Shown here: positions 21,695-29,535 of the stretch, one piece after another
Position numbering within the stretch: position 1 is the stretch's first letter
Layout: the number at the start of each line of letters is the position of its first letter
DNA from: Terriglobia bacterium
Lineage (GTDB): Bacteria > Acidobacteriota > Terriglobia > Acidiferrales > UBA7541
Assembly: GCA_023512135.1 (NCBI GenBank)
Contig: JAIMAG010000011.1
Location: 28,076-92,075, forward strand
Length of the DNA stretch: 64,000 bases
Direction: 5' to 3'
Position numbers and translations under genes: made by a program
Notes under the pieces: model-generated
Seen by the model: only the letters and a program-made list of their open reading frames with translations
Told to the model about the DNA's origin: nothing
The model's database searches: none

Positions 21695-22255
21695 CTACGC
21701 GAAACTGATTTTCACATCGCCGCGGTCTTCCGGCGCAGCAGCGAACAGTTCGCGCCGCGTGAACCCGAGCAGCCGCGCGACGATGGCGTCTGGAATCTGC
21801 GCGATGCGGATGTTGTATTCATTCGTATCGGCGTTGTAGCGCTCGCGTCGCGCAGCGATTGCCGACTCGAGCTCCGAGATGCGTCCCTGGAGCTGCCGGA
21901 AATTTTCGTTGGCCTTCAGCTCCGGGTAGTTTTCCGCCACAGCGAACAACTGGCGCAGTGCGGCGGTGAGCAGGCTGTCGGCCTGGGCTTTTTCGGCGAC
22001 CGAGCCAGCACTCATCACCCGCGAGCGGGCCTCGGTGATGCGCTGCAGCGTTTCCTGCTCGTACTGCATGTAGCCCTTGCAGGTGTCCACCAGCTTGGGC
22101 AGCTCGTCGTGGCGCTGGCGGAGCAGGACGTCGATGTTGGCCCAGGCGCGGTCGACGTCGTTGCGCAGGCGCACCAGACGGTTGTAGACGCCGACGAACC
22201 ACAGCACCAGTCCCGCCAGAATCGCCAGCACCACCAGCAGCAGAATCAGTCCCAT
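21695..22255 (-). CDS. LemA family membrane-anchored protein (first of two)
   Basis: A 186-residue paralogue of the neighbouring LemA: one N-terminal membrane helix, YNRLVRLRNDVDRAWANIDVLLRQR, DELPKLVDTCKGYM, FAVAENYPELKANENF and YNIRIAQIPD. The two copies are clearly related through their whole length and probably arose by tandem duplication. A GIDE-domain membrane protein lies 111 bp upstream on the same strand, an association seen elsewhere between LemA and GIDE proteins. The role of the set is unknown; an envelope function is likely. Confidence 0.9.
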   Translation of the reverse strand: MGLILLLVVLAILAGLVLWFVGVYNRLVRLRNDVDRAWANIDVLLRQRHDELPKLVDTCKGYMQYEQETLQRITEARSRVMSAGSVAEKAQADSLLTAALRQLFAVAENYPELKANENFRQLQGRISELESAIAARRERYNADTNEYNIRIAQIPDAIVARLLGFTRRELFAAAPEDRGDVKISFA

Positions 22256-22366
22256 GTTGCCTCCCGTGCCGAAGTCCGGGCCCTCCGCGTGCCGCAGGCG
22301 ATTGCGGCGTGCAATTCGGCCTGCACACCAGATGCCCGACCGGGCAGGCGCGAACCTGCCCCGTCG

Positions 22367-23158
22367 CTAGAAGCTCAGCCAGCCGAAACGGTGCAGCAGC
22401 CAGGCGAGCGCAACGAGCGCCACAACAGCGCCACCGAAAACGCTCAGCCAGGTGTTGCGGCTGAGCTTCGAAAGCACCTCCTTCTCGCTCGCTTCGGCGA
22501 TGAAATACCACGGATGATGCTGGCCTTTGCAGATGATAATCCGCTCCTGCTCATCCTGCGCGCCAGGAACCTCCGTGGCTGTGCCGAGAACATACACCGG
22601 GTCGCCCTGGCAAAGATTTTTTTCCGTGAAACGCATCGGGCCGGTGAAGCGTACGCCGCGCGATTCGCAAAAGTCGCGGAAGCGGCGTTCGATTTCCTGC
22701 TCCAGCCGGTTGCGACCGGAGTCGCCGAAGAAAAACCGGACGAGTTTTTCGACGCCGCTCTCGGTGGTGTACTGGATATCGACCGGTAAGTCGAGTTCGG
22801 CGCCGGTGGGGTCCACCTTGACGCGGCCGGTGTCGTCTTCCACATAAAACGGGATGCCCAGATTTTCCTTGTGCACCGTGACCCAGCGGGAGCTTTTGCC
22901 GCGGCGCTCGTAGCGTTCGATCATGATTTGCGAGCAGTAACAGGGCACTTGGCCGATTCCGCTTGGCACGGTGGTGTTGCCCGCGGCGCGGCCGGCCACT
23001 TCCACCAAGCCCATGGCGACCGAGCGACACTTGCTGGTCGGAATGTTTTCCACCAGACGCTTGTTGCGCAGGTGGCGGAAACCGTAGAAGAAGAAAAACA
23101 GGCCGAGACCGAAGAAGACCAGCGCGCCGATGACGTCGTCGTTGATTTCAACGCTCAT
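22367..23158 (-). CDS. GIDE-domain membrane protein (MUL1-like, no RING finger)
   Basis: A 263-residue protein with an N-terminal membrane helix (ALVFFGLGLFFFFYGF), a soluble domain, and a C-terminal membrane helix (FGGAVVALVALAWLL). The middle has the GIDE pattern: VEVAGRAAG, PCYCSQIMIERYERRGKSSRW, PFYVEDDTGRVKVDP and a late KGQHHPWYFIAEASEKEVL segment. In eukaryotes this domain is found in the MUL1/MAPL E3 ligase; bacterial versions lack the RING finger and have no known activity. Both ends in the membrane with a soluble loop suggest a scaffold role next to the LemA pair. Confidence 0.75.
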   Translation of the reverse strand: MSVEINDDVIGALVFFGLGLFFFFYGFRHLRNKRLVENIPTSKCRSVAMGLVEVAGRAAGNTTVPSGIGQVPCYCSQIMIERYERRGKSSRWVTVHKENLGIPFYVEDDTGRVKVDPTGAELDLPVDIQYTTESGVEKLVRFFFGDSGRNRLEQEIERRFRDFCESRGVRFTGPMRFTEKNLCQGDPVYVLGTATEVPGAQDEQERIIICKGQHHPWYFIAEASEKEVLSKLSRNTWLSVFGGAVVALVALAWLLHRFGWLSF

Positions 23159-23320
23159 GGAACAAGCGGCCGCTGCGCCGCGGATCGTCCGCGCAGGCTG
23201 CCTCCCTCGGCCGCTGCACTTGCCGCAGCAGCATAGCCAGGCGGCCTGCGCAAGTCTAGAACACCACTGCGGATGCGCACAGCCCCGGCCGGGGGACACA
23301 CAGCCGGGTACAGGTCTGCG

Positions 23321-24364
23321 TCAGCGTGCGGCGGTGGAAGGCAGCAGGTAGCGAGGATAGTGAACGTATCCGTCCGGAATCCTTTCGCCTTTGTGCCCGA
23401 GGATTTCCAGTTTTATCTTTTTCGGTTTGTCGAGCGCGCGGTCCGGTTCCAGTTCCAGCAGGTAGATATTCCGCAGCGTCCAGTAACTCATTCTCGCGGT
23501 GCGGGAGAGCTGGTGCGGGTGCGGCCACACCTCGAGGTTTACAACGAAATTCCCCTCTGCATCCCAGGGATCCCAAACGATTCCGCCTGTTTCCTGGGCA
23601 AAACTTTCAATTTCCCCGAAGAGTCCTCCCAAAGCGGATTGGCGCCGCAACTCGGTAACACTGATTCCAACAGGCATGGCACCCCAGAACGGGTCACTGG
23701 GAAAGAAAGAAGGAGGCGCGCAGAGAACAATGGACACCCGCATTCCGGTGTCGCTGAGACGGCGACTGAGTTTGCGGAAGGGCTTTTTAACTCCAGCAAT
23801 AATTCCATCAGAGAAAACAACGACGCCATCCCCGGGCTGAATCTGACCGGCGATCGTATTCAGCATCGCTTCGAGGGCAATGCCGAACTCTGTGTTGTCA
23901 CCGGTGTCTTTTTTTGCGGAGGCCGTTCCGGGCTCGGGAAGACTCTCGAGGGCCTGCCGAAGGATCGTTCTGTCGCTGGTGAACGGGACAACGATGCGGT
24001 GCTGATCCGCAAACGCCTGCAGGGAAAGCTGGTCGTCAGGCTGCACCCAGTTGAAAAACTCCTGCACGGCTCGTTTGGCCACCTCCCACGGACTGAACTC
24101 ACCGACTTTGCGCATACTGCCGCTCCGGTCGAGCAGAAGGACAATCCGGCGCGGTTTCGAATCCTGCACGACTTTCGTGATGCGTGCGCTCAGGCCTTTG
24201 ACGGTAATCTGCTCGGGCTTCAGGCCCATCAGCAGGCGACCCTCGCGGTCATAGATGCCGAGCGGGAGGATGTACCGCTCGACCGGCTGCTGCGCGCGCA
24301 GCGCCAAGCCCGCCAGCACAACGACAACGCAGCCGAAAAGGCTCAGCCGGCAAGCGACTTTCAT
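23321..24364 (-). CDS. exported VWA-domain protein of the acidobacterial VWFA-related type
   Basis: A 347-residue protein with a signal peptide (through LALRAQQ). The von Willebrand A domain starts with RRIVLLLDRSGSMRK, giving the DxSxS metal-binding site, followed by a conserved Thr/Asp region (KKDTGDNTEFG) and VVVFSDGI. Before it is a short beta domain (YILPLGIYDREGRLLMGLKPEQITV), typical of the family first catalogued in Acidobacteria. Such proteins probably mediate metal-dependent protein contacts outside the cell; no enzyme activity is expected. It is divergent from the archease gene, with overlapping promoter candidates. Confidence 0.85.
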   Translation of the reverse strand: MKVACRLSLFGCVVVVLAGLALRAQQPVERYILPLGIYDREGRLLMGLKPEQITVKGLSARITKVVQDSKPRRIVLLLDRSGSMRKVGEFSPWEVAKRAVQEFFNWVQPDDQLSLQAFADQHRIVVPFTSDRTILRQALESLPEPGTASAKKDTGDNTEFGIALEAMLNTIAGQIQPGDGVVVFSDGIIAGVKKPFRKLSRRLSDTGMRVSIVLCAPPSFFPSDPFWGAMPVGISVTELRRQSALGGLFGEIESFAQETGGIVWDPWDAEGNFVVNLEVWPHPHQLSRTARMSYWTLRNIYLLELEPDRALDKPKKIKLEILGHKGERIPDGYVHYPRYLLPSTAAR

Positions 24365-24401
24365 GGTCGAGCGATCGTATATTCCAGCGTGAAGTGACTG
24401 G

Positions 24402-24450
24402 ATTCTATCGTATAGCCAGCCATTGTGCCAGCAGAAAACACAGGTAGAAT
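24402..24450. promoter_or_regulatory. divergent promoter region between the VWA and archease genes
   Basis: Plus strand: TTGTGC (24423-24428), 16 bases, TAGAAT (24445-24450), only 6 bases before the archease GTG. Minus strand: TAGAAT (24407-24402) with CTGGCA 18 bases upstream (24431-24426), facing the VWA gene. The two -35 elements overlap. Confidence 0.45.
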
Positions 24451-24456
24451 TCTGTC

Positions 24457-24894
24457 GTGAAGCAAAAATTCGAAATTATCGAGCATCCGGCGGATGTGGG
24501 CTTCCGGGCCTATGGTGCGACGCTCGAGGAGCTGTTTGTCCACGCTGCCGAGGCGCTGCTCGCGCTGGCCTGCGAGCCGGAAGGCATCGAAGAACGCGAG
24601 CAACGTACCGTCTATGCCTCGGGTCGCGATCTCGAATCGCTGCTTTTCGCCTGGCTGGCGGAAATTCTGGCCGCAGGCGACGCCGAGAAAATGTTTTTTC
24701 GCCGCGCGGAAGTGAAGGAGCTGCAGCCGCCCGACGGCAACCGCGGCGGAGAAGTTCGCGGCGTCGTATACGGAGAGCGGTTCGACCGCAGCCGCCATCA
24801 TCCGGGCACCTACATCAAGGCGGTCACGTATCATCAATTGCGCGTGGAACGCACGGCCGATGGCTGGCGCGCGACGGTGTACCTGGATGTTTGA
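24457..24894 (+). CDS. archease-like protein
   Basis: A 145-residue protein with the archease pattern: FEIIEHPADVGFRAYGATLEELF at the start, with the conserved metal-binding Asp, DLESLLFAWLAEIL in the middle, and PGTYIKAVTYHQLRVE near the end. Archease activates the RNA ligase RtcB and related enzymes by helping guanylylation. No rtcB gene is present in the window. GTG 24457 lies about 6 bases after a TAGAAT -10 candidate, so the transcript may be leaderless; no ribosome binding site is visible. Confidence 0.88.
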   Translation: MKQKFEIIEHPADVGFRAYGATLEELFVHAAEALLALACEPEGIEEREQRTVYASGRDLESLLFAWLAEILAAGDAEKMFFRRAEVKELQPPDGNRGGEVRGVVYGERFDRSRHHPGTYIKAVTYHQLRVERTADGWRATVYLDV

Positions 24895-24998
24895 AGTGCC
24901 GGCGGGCGGCATAGAGCCGGCGCAGAAGCATTTCGTAAGGTTCGTGCTTTTTTGTGTTCCCCGGGATGATTCTCGATTCTGTTCGCTGGAGGCCGAAC

Positions 24999-26132
24999 AT
25001 GTGGCGAATTTTGATTGGAATTTTTCTGGCCAGTCTGTGCGCGGGCAGCACGGCCGTACAGGGCTCCGATGTCACCACGCCCCGTCCGGTCGGCGCGAAG
25101 GCAGATGAGGTGGCGACGCAAAATTCAGCGCACGCCGGCGTGTCGGCCGAGGTGAAAAGCAATCCGGAAAAGGCGCGTCCGAGCACCGCAGAGAGCCTGC
25201 CGACCCGGGTGGCCAGCCGACCCGTGGCGACGTATTCGATTGTCGCGCGAGACCCGGAGACCGGAGAGCTGGGCGTGGCGGTGCAGTCGCACTGGTTTTC
25301 GGTGGGCTCGATTGTCTCGTGGGCGGAGGCAGGCGTGGGCGCGGTGGCGACGCAGTCGTTCGTCGACCCAAGCTACGGCCCGAAAGGACTGGCGATGATG
25401 CGCATGGGGATCCCGGCACCGGCGGCCCTGGCGGCGTTGCTGGCTCAGGATGAAGGGCGCGAAGTTCGCCAGGTCGCGTTCATCGATGCAGAGGGCCGCG
25501 TGGGCGTGCACACCGGGTCGAAGTGCATCGCGGCGGCCGGGCATCGCACCGGCGCGAACTACTCCGTGCAGGCCAACCTGATGGACAAGCCCACGGTGTG
25601 GGAGGCGATGGCGCGCGCATTTGAAAACACAAAGGGAGACCTGGCCGAACGCATGCTGGCCGCGCTGGAAGCCGCCGAGGCCGAAGGCGGCGACATCCGC
25701 GGGAGGCAGTCGGCGGCGATGGTGATTGTCAAAGCGAAATCCACAGGCCGGCCGTGGGCCGACCGGCTGATCGACCTGCGGATCGAGGACCATCCGGACC
25801 CGCTCGGGGAGTTGCGGCGACTGGTGCGGGTCAACCGCGCCTACAATCACATGAACGCGGGCGACCTGTGCGCGGAGCGGCGCGACTGGGACTGCGCCAG
25901 CCGGGAATACGCCGCGGCGGAAAAGCTGCTGCCGGAAATGGCCGAGGTCACGTTCTGGCACGCGGTCACGCTGGTGACCGGCGGACGCGTGGAGCAGGCG
26001 CTGCCGCTGTTCCGCCATGTGTTCGCGCGCGAGCCGAAGTGGGCTGAACTGGTAGGACGGCTGCCCGCTGCTGGGCTGCTGCCCGACGATGCCGCGCTGC
26101 TGGCCCGGATACGAGCGCAGGCCAGGCAATAA
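24999..26132 (+). CDS. exported DUF1028 (Ntn-hydrolase-like) protein with TPR-like C-terminus
   Basis: A 377-residue protein. A signal peptide and a ~50-residue linker precede a DUF1028 domain: ATYSIVARDPETGELGVAVQSHWFSVGS, AGVGAVATQSFVDPSYGPKGL, and the CIAAAGHRTGANYSVQANLM segment. The Thr of ATYS would become the N-terminal nucleophile in an Ntn hydrolase, but whether this exported version is processed is unknown. After about residue 280 the chain looks helical and repeat-like (AYNHMNAGDLCAERRDW...). ATG 24999 has TGGAGG just upstream. Confidence 0.78.
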   Translation: MWRILIGIFLASLCAGSTAVQGSDVTTPRPVGAKADEVATQNSAHAGVSAEVKSNPEKARPSTAESLPTRVASRPVATYSIVARDPETGELGVAVQSHWFSVGSIVSWAEAGVGAVATQSFVDPSYGPKGLAMMRMGIPAPAALAALLAQDEGREVRQVAFIDAEGRVGVHTGSKCIAAAGHRTGANYSVQANLMDKPTVWEAMARAFENTKGDLAERMLAALEAAEAEGGDIRGRQSAAMVIVKAKSTGRPWADRLIDLRIEDHPDPLGELRRLVRVNRAYNHMNAGDLCAERRDWDCASREYAAAEKLLPEMAEVTFWHAVTLVTGGRVEQALPLFRHVFAREPKWAELVGRLPAAGLLPDDAALLARIRAQARQ

Positions 26133-26178
26133 CGCGGCAGGAACAGTTCGCGCCGGTGCACAGTTGGTCGTCGCTGGA

Positions 26179-26922
26179 CTAGAAAGGTCGTGCTGCGGGA
26201 AGGAACGCGCGCCAGATGAGCACCGCGCCGAGCACAGCACTCGCCGTTCCCGCCGTCATCTGCAGGGCGGCGAGCCAGGTGTGCCGTCGCGAGGCCCGTG
26301 CAAGCGGCACTCCCAGCAACGCACTGAACGCAACCATCCCGAGCAACGCACCCGCACCAAAAACCACCAGGAAAAGCACGCCGAGCAGGCGCGAGGAAAT
26401 CGAGCTGAGCACGAGCAAAGCCAGGCCAGCCGTGCCGGCCATGCCGTGAGCCATGCCGACAAGCAAGGACTGCAGGTCGCCCCGGCGGAGCCGGTGCGCC
26501 AGCGTGCCAACAGCGGCCCAGGCGTGCGCATCGTGAACGTGTTCCGGTTCCTCGCGCGGGTGGTAGTGCAGGTGTGTGTGTTCGAGCAGGCCGTGCCGGT
26601 GTTTGTGGAAGTGGAACCGTCCGGTGAGGCCCCGGCGAATCGTGCGCACGCCCAGCCAGACAAGCACCGCCGCGACCACCAGCTCGAGTGTCCATTCGAC
26701 CGGCGGGGCCAGCCGGAGGTGCAGGGCGATCAGCAGGCTGCCAAACAGAAACACGGTCAACAGATGGCCCAGGCCCCAGAGCGCGCCAAAACGAAGACCC
26801 TGGCGCGGGTCGCGGGCAGTGCTGACCAGTGTGCTGACCGCAGCAATGTGGTCGGCGTCGGTCGCATGGCGCAGGCCGAGCGCGAAGCCAAACAGCAATG
26901 TCGCCAGTGTGGAACCTTCCAT
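26179..26922 (-). CDS. NiCoT/UreH-like nickel-cobalt permease
   Basis: A 247-residue membrane protein with about six transmembrane segments. The first has LRHATDADHIAAVSTL, close to the HAVDADHI signature of nickel/cobalt transporters. The central hydrophilic loop is very His-rich (HFHKHRHG, EHTHLHYH, EHVHDAHAW), as in metal-handling members. Later helices carry GMAHGMAGTAGLALL. Nickel or cobalt uptake or export is likely, but no urease, hydrogenase or cobalamin gene is nearby to decide. It is convergent with the DUF1028 gene. Confidence 0.75.
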   Translation of the reverse strand: MEGSTLATLLFGFALGLRHATDADHIAAVSTLVSTARDPRQGLRFGALWGLGHLLTVFLFGSLLIALHLRLAPPVEWTLELVVAAVLVWLGVRTIRRGLTGRFHFHKHRHGLLEHTHLHYHPREEPEHVHDAHAWAAVGTLAHRLRRGDLQSLLVGMAHGMAGTAGLALLVLSSISSRLLGVLFLVVFGAGALLGMVAFSALLGVPLARASRRHTWLAALQMTAGTASAVLGAVLIWRAFLPAARPF

Positions 26923-26977
26923 GGCGCAGGAGTATACAGAAAAATCCGGAATCGCGTTGCGGGAAAATGCAGCCGCT

Positions 26978-27799
26978 TCAGAAATGGGTCAGCGTGCCCG
27001 CCATTTTGGTGCGGCGGAGCGACCAGGCAAACACCGCCAGCGAGAGCGGCAGCAGCACCGCAGCAAACAACAGCAGGGCGCGCACCGACGGCCAGACGGA
27101 AGCAAAGGAGGCACTGGCGAGCAGTGCGCTGCGCACCGCTTCCAGGGAGTAGCTGATCGGAGTCAGCCGCGCCAGCCATTGCAGTGGTTCAGGCAGCACC
27201 GCGACGGGATACATGACCCCGCCGACCAGCGCAGAAATCCCCAGGATGGCCCAGCGGGCGGGATTGCCGCGCTTGAACAGCAGAATGTAGCTGGCCGAGA
27301 GAATGCCCAGTCCGGCGAAGGCCAGCACGGAGGCCAGCAGCACGGTAGCGGCCGCAGGCCAGTTGGCTGAGGTCACCGGGAAATCGAATACAAGCACTGC
27401 CCAGCCGAGATAGACCAGCGTGCGGAGTGAAGCACTCAGGAAAGGATAGAGGGACGAGCCGGCCAGCAGCAGCGGGACAGGAGTCTGCGTGACGAGCAGG
27501 GCTTCCAGGGCGCCGTTTTCGCGGGCTTCGCGCAGGCTGAGCTCCACCGCCACCACGGCGACGGTCAGGTAGTCGAAAAAGACGAAGCCGACAATAGCGA
27601 AGGAGAAGTAGTCGTGCCCCTGCGGCAGCGTGCGGGCGAGCGCTTCGGTCTGCACGAATTTGGAAAGATAGTAGAACGAAGCCACGCCCATCAGCGCTTC
27701 CAGCATCTCCACCAGAAAAGTGATGCGATAGCTGCGCGTGATCAGCCAGTCGCGGCGGAGAATCGCCATCAGCTTGCGGAGCGGCCGGTACAGGTTCAT
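26978..27799 (-). CDS. ABC-2 type transporter permease
   Basis: A 273-residue membrane protein with about six hydrophobic segments and the ABC-2 layout: a cytoplasmic start (LRKLMAILRRDWLITRSYR), SLREARENGALEALLVTQTPV in the coupling-helix region, and WLARLTPISYSLEAVR before the last helices. It forms an exporter with the ATPase gene that precedes it and overlaps it by 4 bases (ATGA). The pair faces away from the lasso-peptide operon and shares its control region, so it is a candidate exporter for the lasso product; that is inference. Confidence 0.85.
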   Translation of the reverse strand: MNLYRPLRKLMAILRRDWLITRSYRITFLVEMLEALMGVASFYYLSKFVQTEALARTLPQGHDYFSFAIVGFVFFDYLTVAVVAVELSLREARENGALEALLVTQTPVPLLLAGSSLYPFLSASLRTLVYLGWAVLVFDFPVTSANWPAAATVLLASVLAFAGLGILSASYILLFKRGNPARWAILGISALVGGVMYPVAVLPEPLQWLARLTPISYSLEAVRSALLASASFASVWPSVRALLLFAAVLLPLSLAVFAWSLRRTKMAGTLTHF

Positions 27800-28593
27800 G
27801 GTGCGGGCTCCGGGGACGGCAGCAGGCGGGCCAGGGCCGCTTCGAGCGTATCGGTGGCGGTGCGGCGCAGCAGCTCGGCAGGGGAAGCGCAGGCCAGCAG
27901 GCGCCCGGAGTCGAGCAGCAGAATGCGGTCGGCCAGGGCGCGCACTTCCTCCAGCGCGTGCGAGCTGAACAGAACCGTGATGCCCTCACGGTCCATCAAT
28001 TCCTCGCGGAGCAGGCGGCGGAAGGATGCCGCGGCGAGCGGGTCCAGGCTGCGGGTGGGTTCGTCGAGCAACAGCACCGGTGGCCGATGCAGCAGTGCCC
28101 GCGCGAGACTGAGGCGGTGGACCGTACCGGTCGAAAGCGTGCGCACCTGGCGGTCGAGCGCCGGCCCCAGGTGCAGCCATTCGGCCAGCTCGGCGATGCG
28201 GGCGCGTGCTTCGGCGTCCCGAAGATTGTTCAGGGTGGCGAAGAAGCGGAGATTTTCCCGGGCAGTGAGCCGGGCATAAAAACCGCCGTCAGTGCCGCTG
28301 TGCACGCCGATGCGGCGGCGAACTTCGGCCGGGTGCCGCACAACGTCGAAACCGGCCACGCGCGCCGTACCCCGGGTGGGCAGCAGCAGCGTGGCGAGAA
28401 TGCGCAGCAGGGTGGACTTGCCCGCTCCGTTCGGGCCCACAAGGGCCATGGCGGTGCCCGGTTCCTGCGTGAAGGAAACCGCCGCCAGCGCGCGGAGCGT
28501 GGCGCGGGCGAGCGGTTGCAGCATGGCGCGCCAGCCCGTTTGCGCCGGCGGGAAATACTTGAACAGGTTTTCGACAATCAGAACCGGAGCCAC
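27796..28593 (-). CDS. ABC transporter ATP-binding protein
   Basis: A 265-residue ATPase: Walker A GPNGAGKST, Walker B LLLDEPTRSLDP, and an H-loop His in LFSSHALEEV. The signature motif reads LSTGTVHRLSLARALL rather than LSGGQ, a notable departure within the exporter-type (CcmA/ABC-2) branch. It energises the ABC-2 permease encoded next. The start is uncertain: GTG 28593 (protein VAPVLIVENLFKYF...) fits the family, while the frame extends to 28674. Together with the permease it forms a half-transporter pair, not the fused exporter often seen in lasso loci. Confidence 0.85.
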   Translation of the reverse strand: MAPVLIVENLFKYFPPAQTGWRAMLQPLARATLRALAAVSFTQEPGTAMALVGPNGAGKSTLLRILATLLLPTRGTARVAGFDVVRHPAEVRRRIGVHSGTDGGFYARLTARENLRFFATLNNLRDAEARARIAELAEWLHLGPALDRQVRTLSTGTVHRLSLARALLHRPPVLLLDEPTRSLDPLAAASFRRLLREELMDREGITVLFSSHALEEVRALADRILLLDSGRLLACASPAELLRRTATDTLEAALARLLPSPEPAP

Positions 28594-28679
28594 AAGTTGC
28601 CCGACACAGCAATGCTTCGCTGCGTAATGATGTTTTGCGTGCACGGTTGTTATACACGAGAAGAAAGCGAACAATCCAG

Positions 28680-28708
28680 TTGCGGCTCGGGTAGGCTCTT
28701 CCTAGAAT
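28680..28708 (+). promoter_or_regulatory. candidate promoter of the lasso-peptide operon
   Basis: TTGCGG (28680-28685) and TAGAAT (28703-28708) are spaced by exactly 17 bases. A start near 28715 leaves about 110 bases before GTG 28824. The in-frame ATG at 28707 overlaps the -10 and so is unlikely to be used. Confidence 0.6.
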
Positions 28709-28823
28709 GAATGGCGGTCATCCAGCAGGAAAGCGATCCTGGAGGCTGTGCGGCCGAGTTCCGGCCAACGACGCAGGCGCAGCGCGGGGATTCACCACTA
28801 CAAGCAGGGGGCGATTCGCAGTA

Positions 28824-29123
28824 GTGGAGCGCAGAATTTCACCACACACGATCGTTCGTGCGGTCAACGAGCAGGTTTTCTGCGAGCTGGCCGGTGAAGC
28901 AACCATCCTGAACCTGAAAAACGGCGTCTATTACGGGCTCGACCGGGTCGGCAGCCGCATCTGGAGCCTGCTGCAGCAGGCACGCCGGGTACAGGAGATT
29001 CGCGACACGCTGCTGGAAGAATACGAAGTCACGGCCGAGCGGTGCGAACGGGATCTGCTGGTGCTGCTCGAGCAACTCTCCGCTGAGGGTCTGATCGAGA
29101 TCCAAGATGGGTCGGCTGCGTAG
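28824..29123 (+). CDS. PqqD-family RiPP recognition protein (lasso B1)
   Basis: A 99-residue PqqD-fold protein. The visible pattern is ISPHTIVRAVNEQVFCEL, then the hallmark ATILNLKNGVYYGLDRVGSRIW, then a helical end (LEQLSAEGLIEI). In lasso pathways this RiPP recognition element binds the precursor leader, mainly through a YxxP-type motif, and delivers it to the B2 protease. GTG 28824 is chosen on domain length and because the upstream ATG lies in the promoter. It overlaps the B2 gene by 17 bases. Two matching precursors lie 2.5-3 kb downstream. Confidence 0.88.
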   Translation: MERRISPHTIVRAVNEQVFCELAGEATILNLKNGVYYGLDRVGSRIWSLLQQARRVQEIRDTLLEEYEVTAERCERDLLVLLEQLSAEGLIEIQDGSAA

Positions 29124-29535
29124 ATACCTGGGGCTGCCGGCCGCGGAGCGGCGGCTGTTCCATCGCGCCCTGGCGGCCGTGGTGCGGGTCCGCGTGCGCC
29201 TATGGTTGCTGCCGTTCGCGGTGATTCGCAGGCAGATCGATCACGAGTCGGCGCCCCGTTCTGCACCTCGGCAGCTCTGGACGCCGGAGCAAATCGCCCG
29301 GGCCGTGCGCCGGGCCGGCCGGTGTGTGCCCCGGGCAAGCTGTCTGGTGCTGGCGCTGGCGGCACGCGAATTGTGTGCTGAGGCAGGCCACCCGACGCGA
29401 GTGCACGTGGGCGTGCGCCCGGGCGGGAAGTTCGCTGCACACGCCTGGCTGGAATGCGCGGGTCGCGTACTGCTGGGTGGCGAGGATGCCGACGACTATG
29501 CGCCGCTGCTGACGCTGGGAGAACGACAGACATGA
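29107..29535 (+). CDS. lasso peptide B2 leader protease (transglutaminase-like)
   Basis: A 142-residue protein of the McjB C-terminal / transglutaminase-like fold. The catalytic Cys is in RASCLVLALA (Cys79) and the His in FAAHAWLEC (His112); Asp127 in GGEDADDY is the likely third member. A basic N-terminal helix precedes the fold. It should cut the leader off the precursor after recognition by the PqqD partner. It overlaps both neighbours (17 bases with PqqD, ATGA with the synthetase), showing tight coupling. Its length is usual for a stand-alone B2 protein. Confidence 0.9.
   Translation: MGRLRRYLGLPAAERRLFHRALAAVVRVRVRLWLLPFAVIRRQIDHESAPRSAPRQLWTPEQIARAVRRAGRCVPRASCLVLALAARELCAEAGHPTRVHVGVRPGGKFAAHAWLECAGRVLLGGEDADDYAPLLTLGERQT

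Noticed and set aside
28707..28823. N-terminal extension of the PqqD-like protein from ATG 28707
   Set aside because: The ATG overlaps the best promoter -10 and the extra 39 residues do not fit the PqqD domain.
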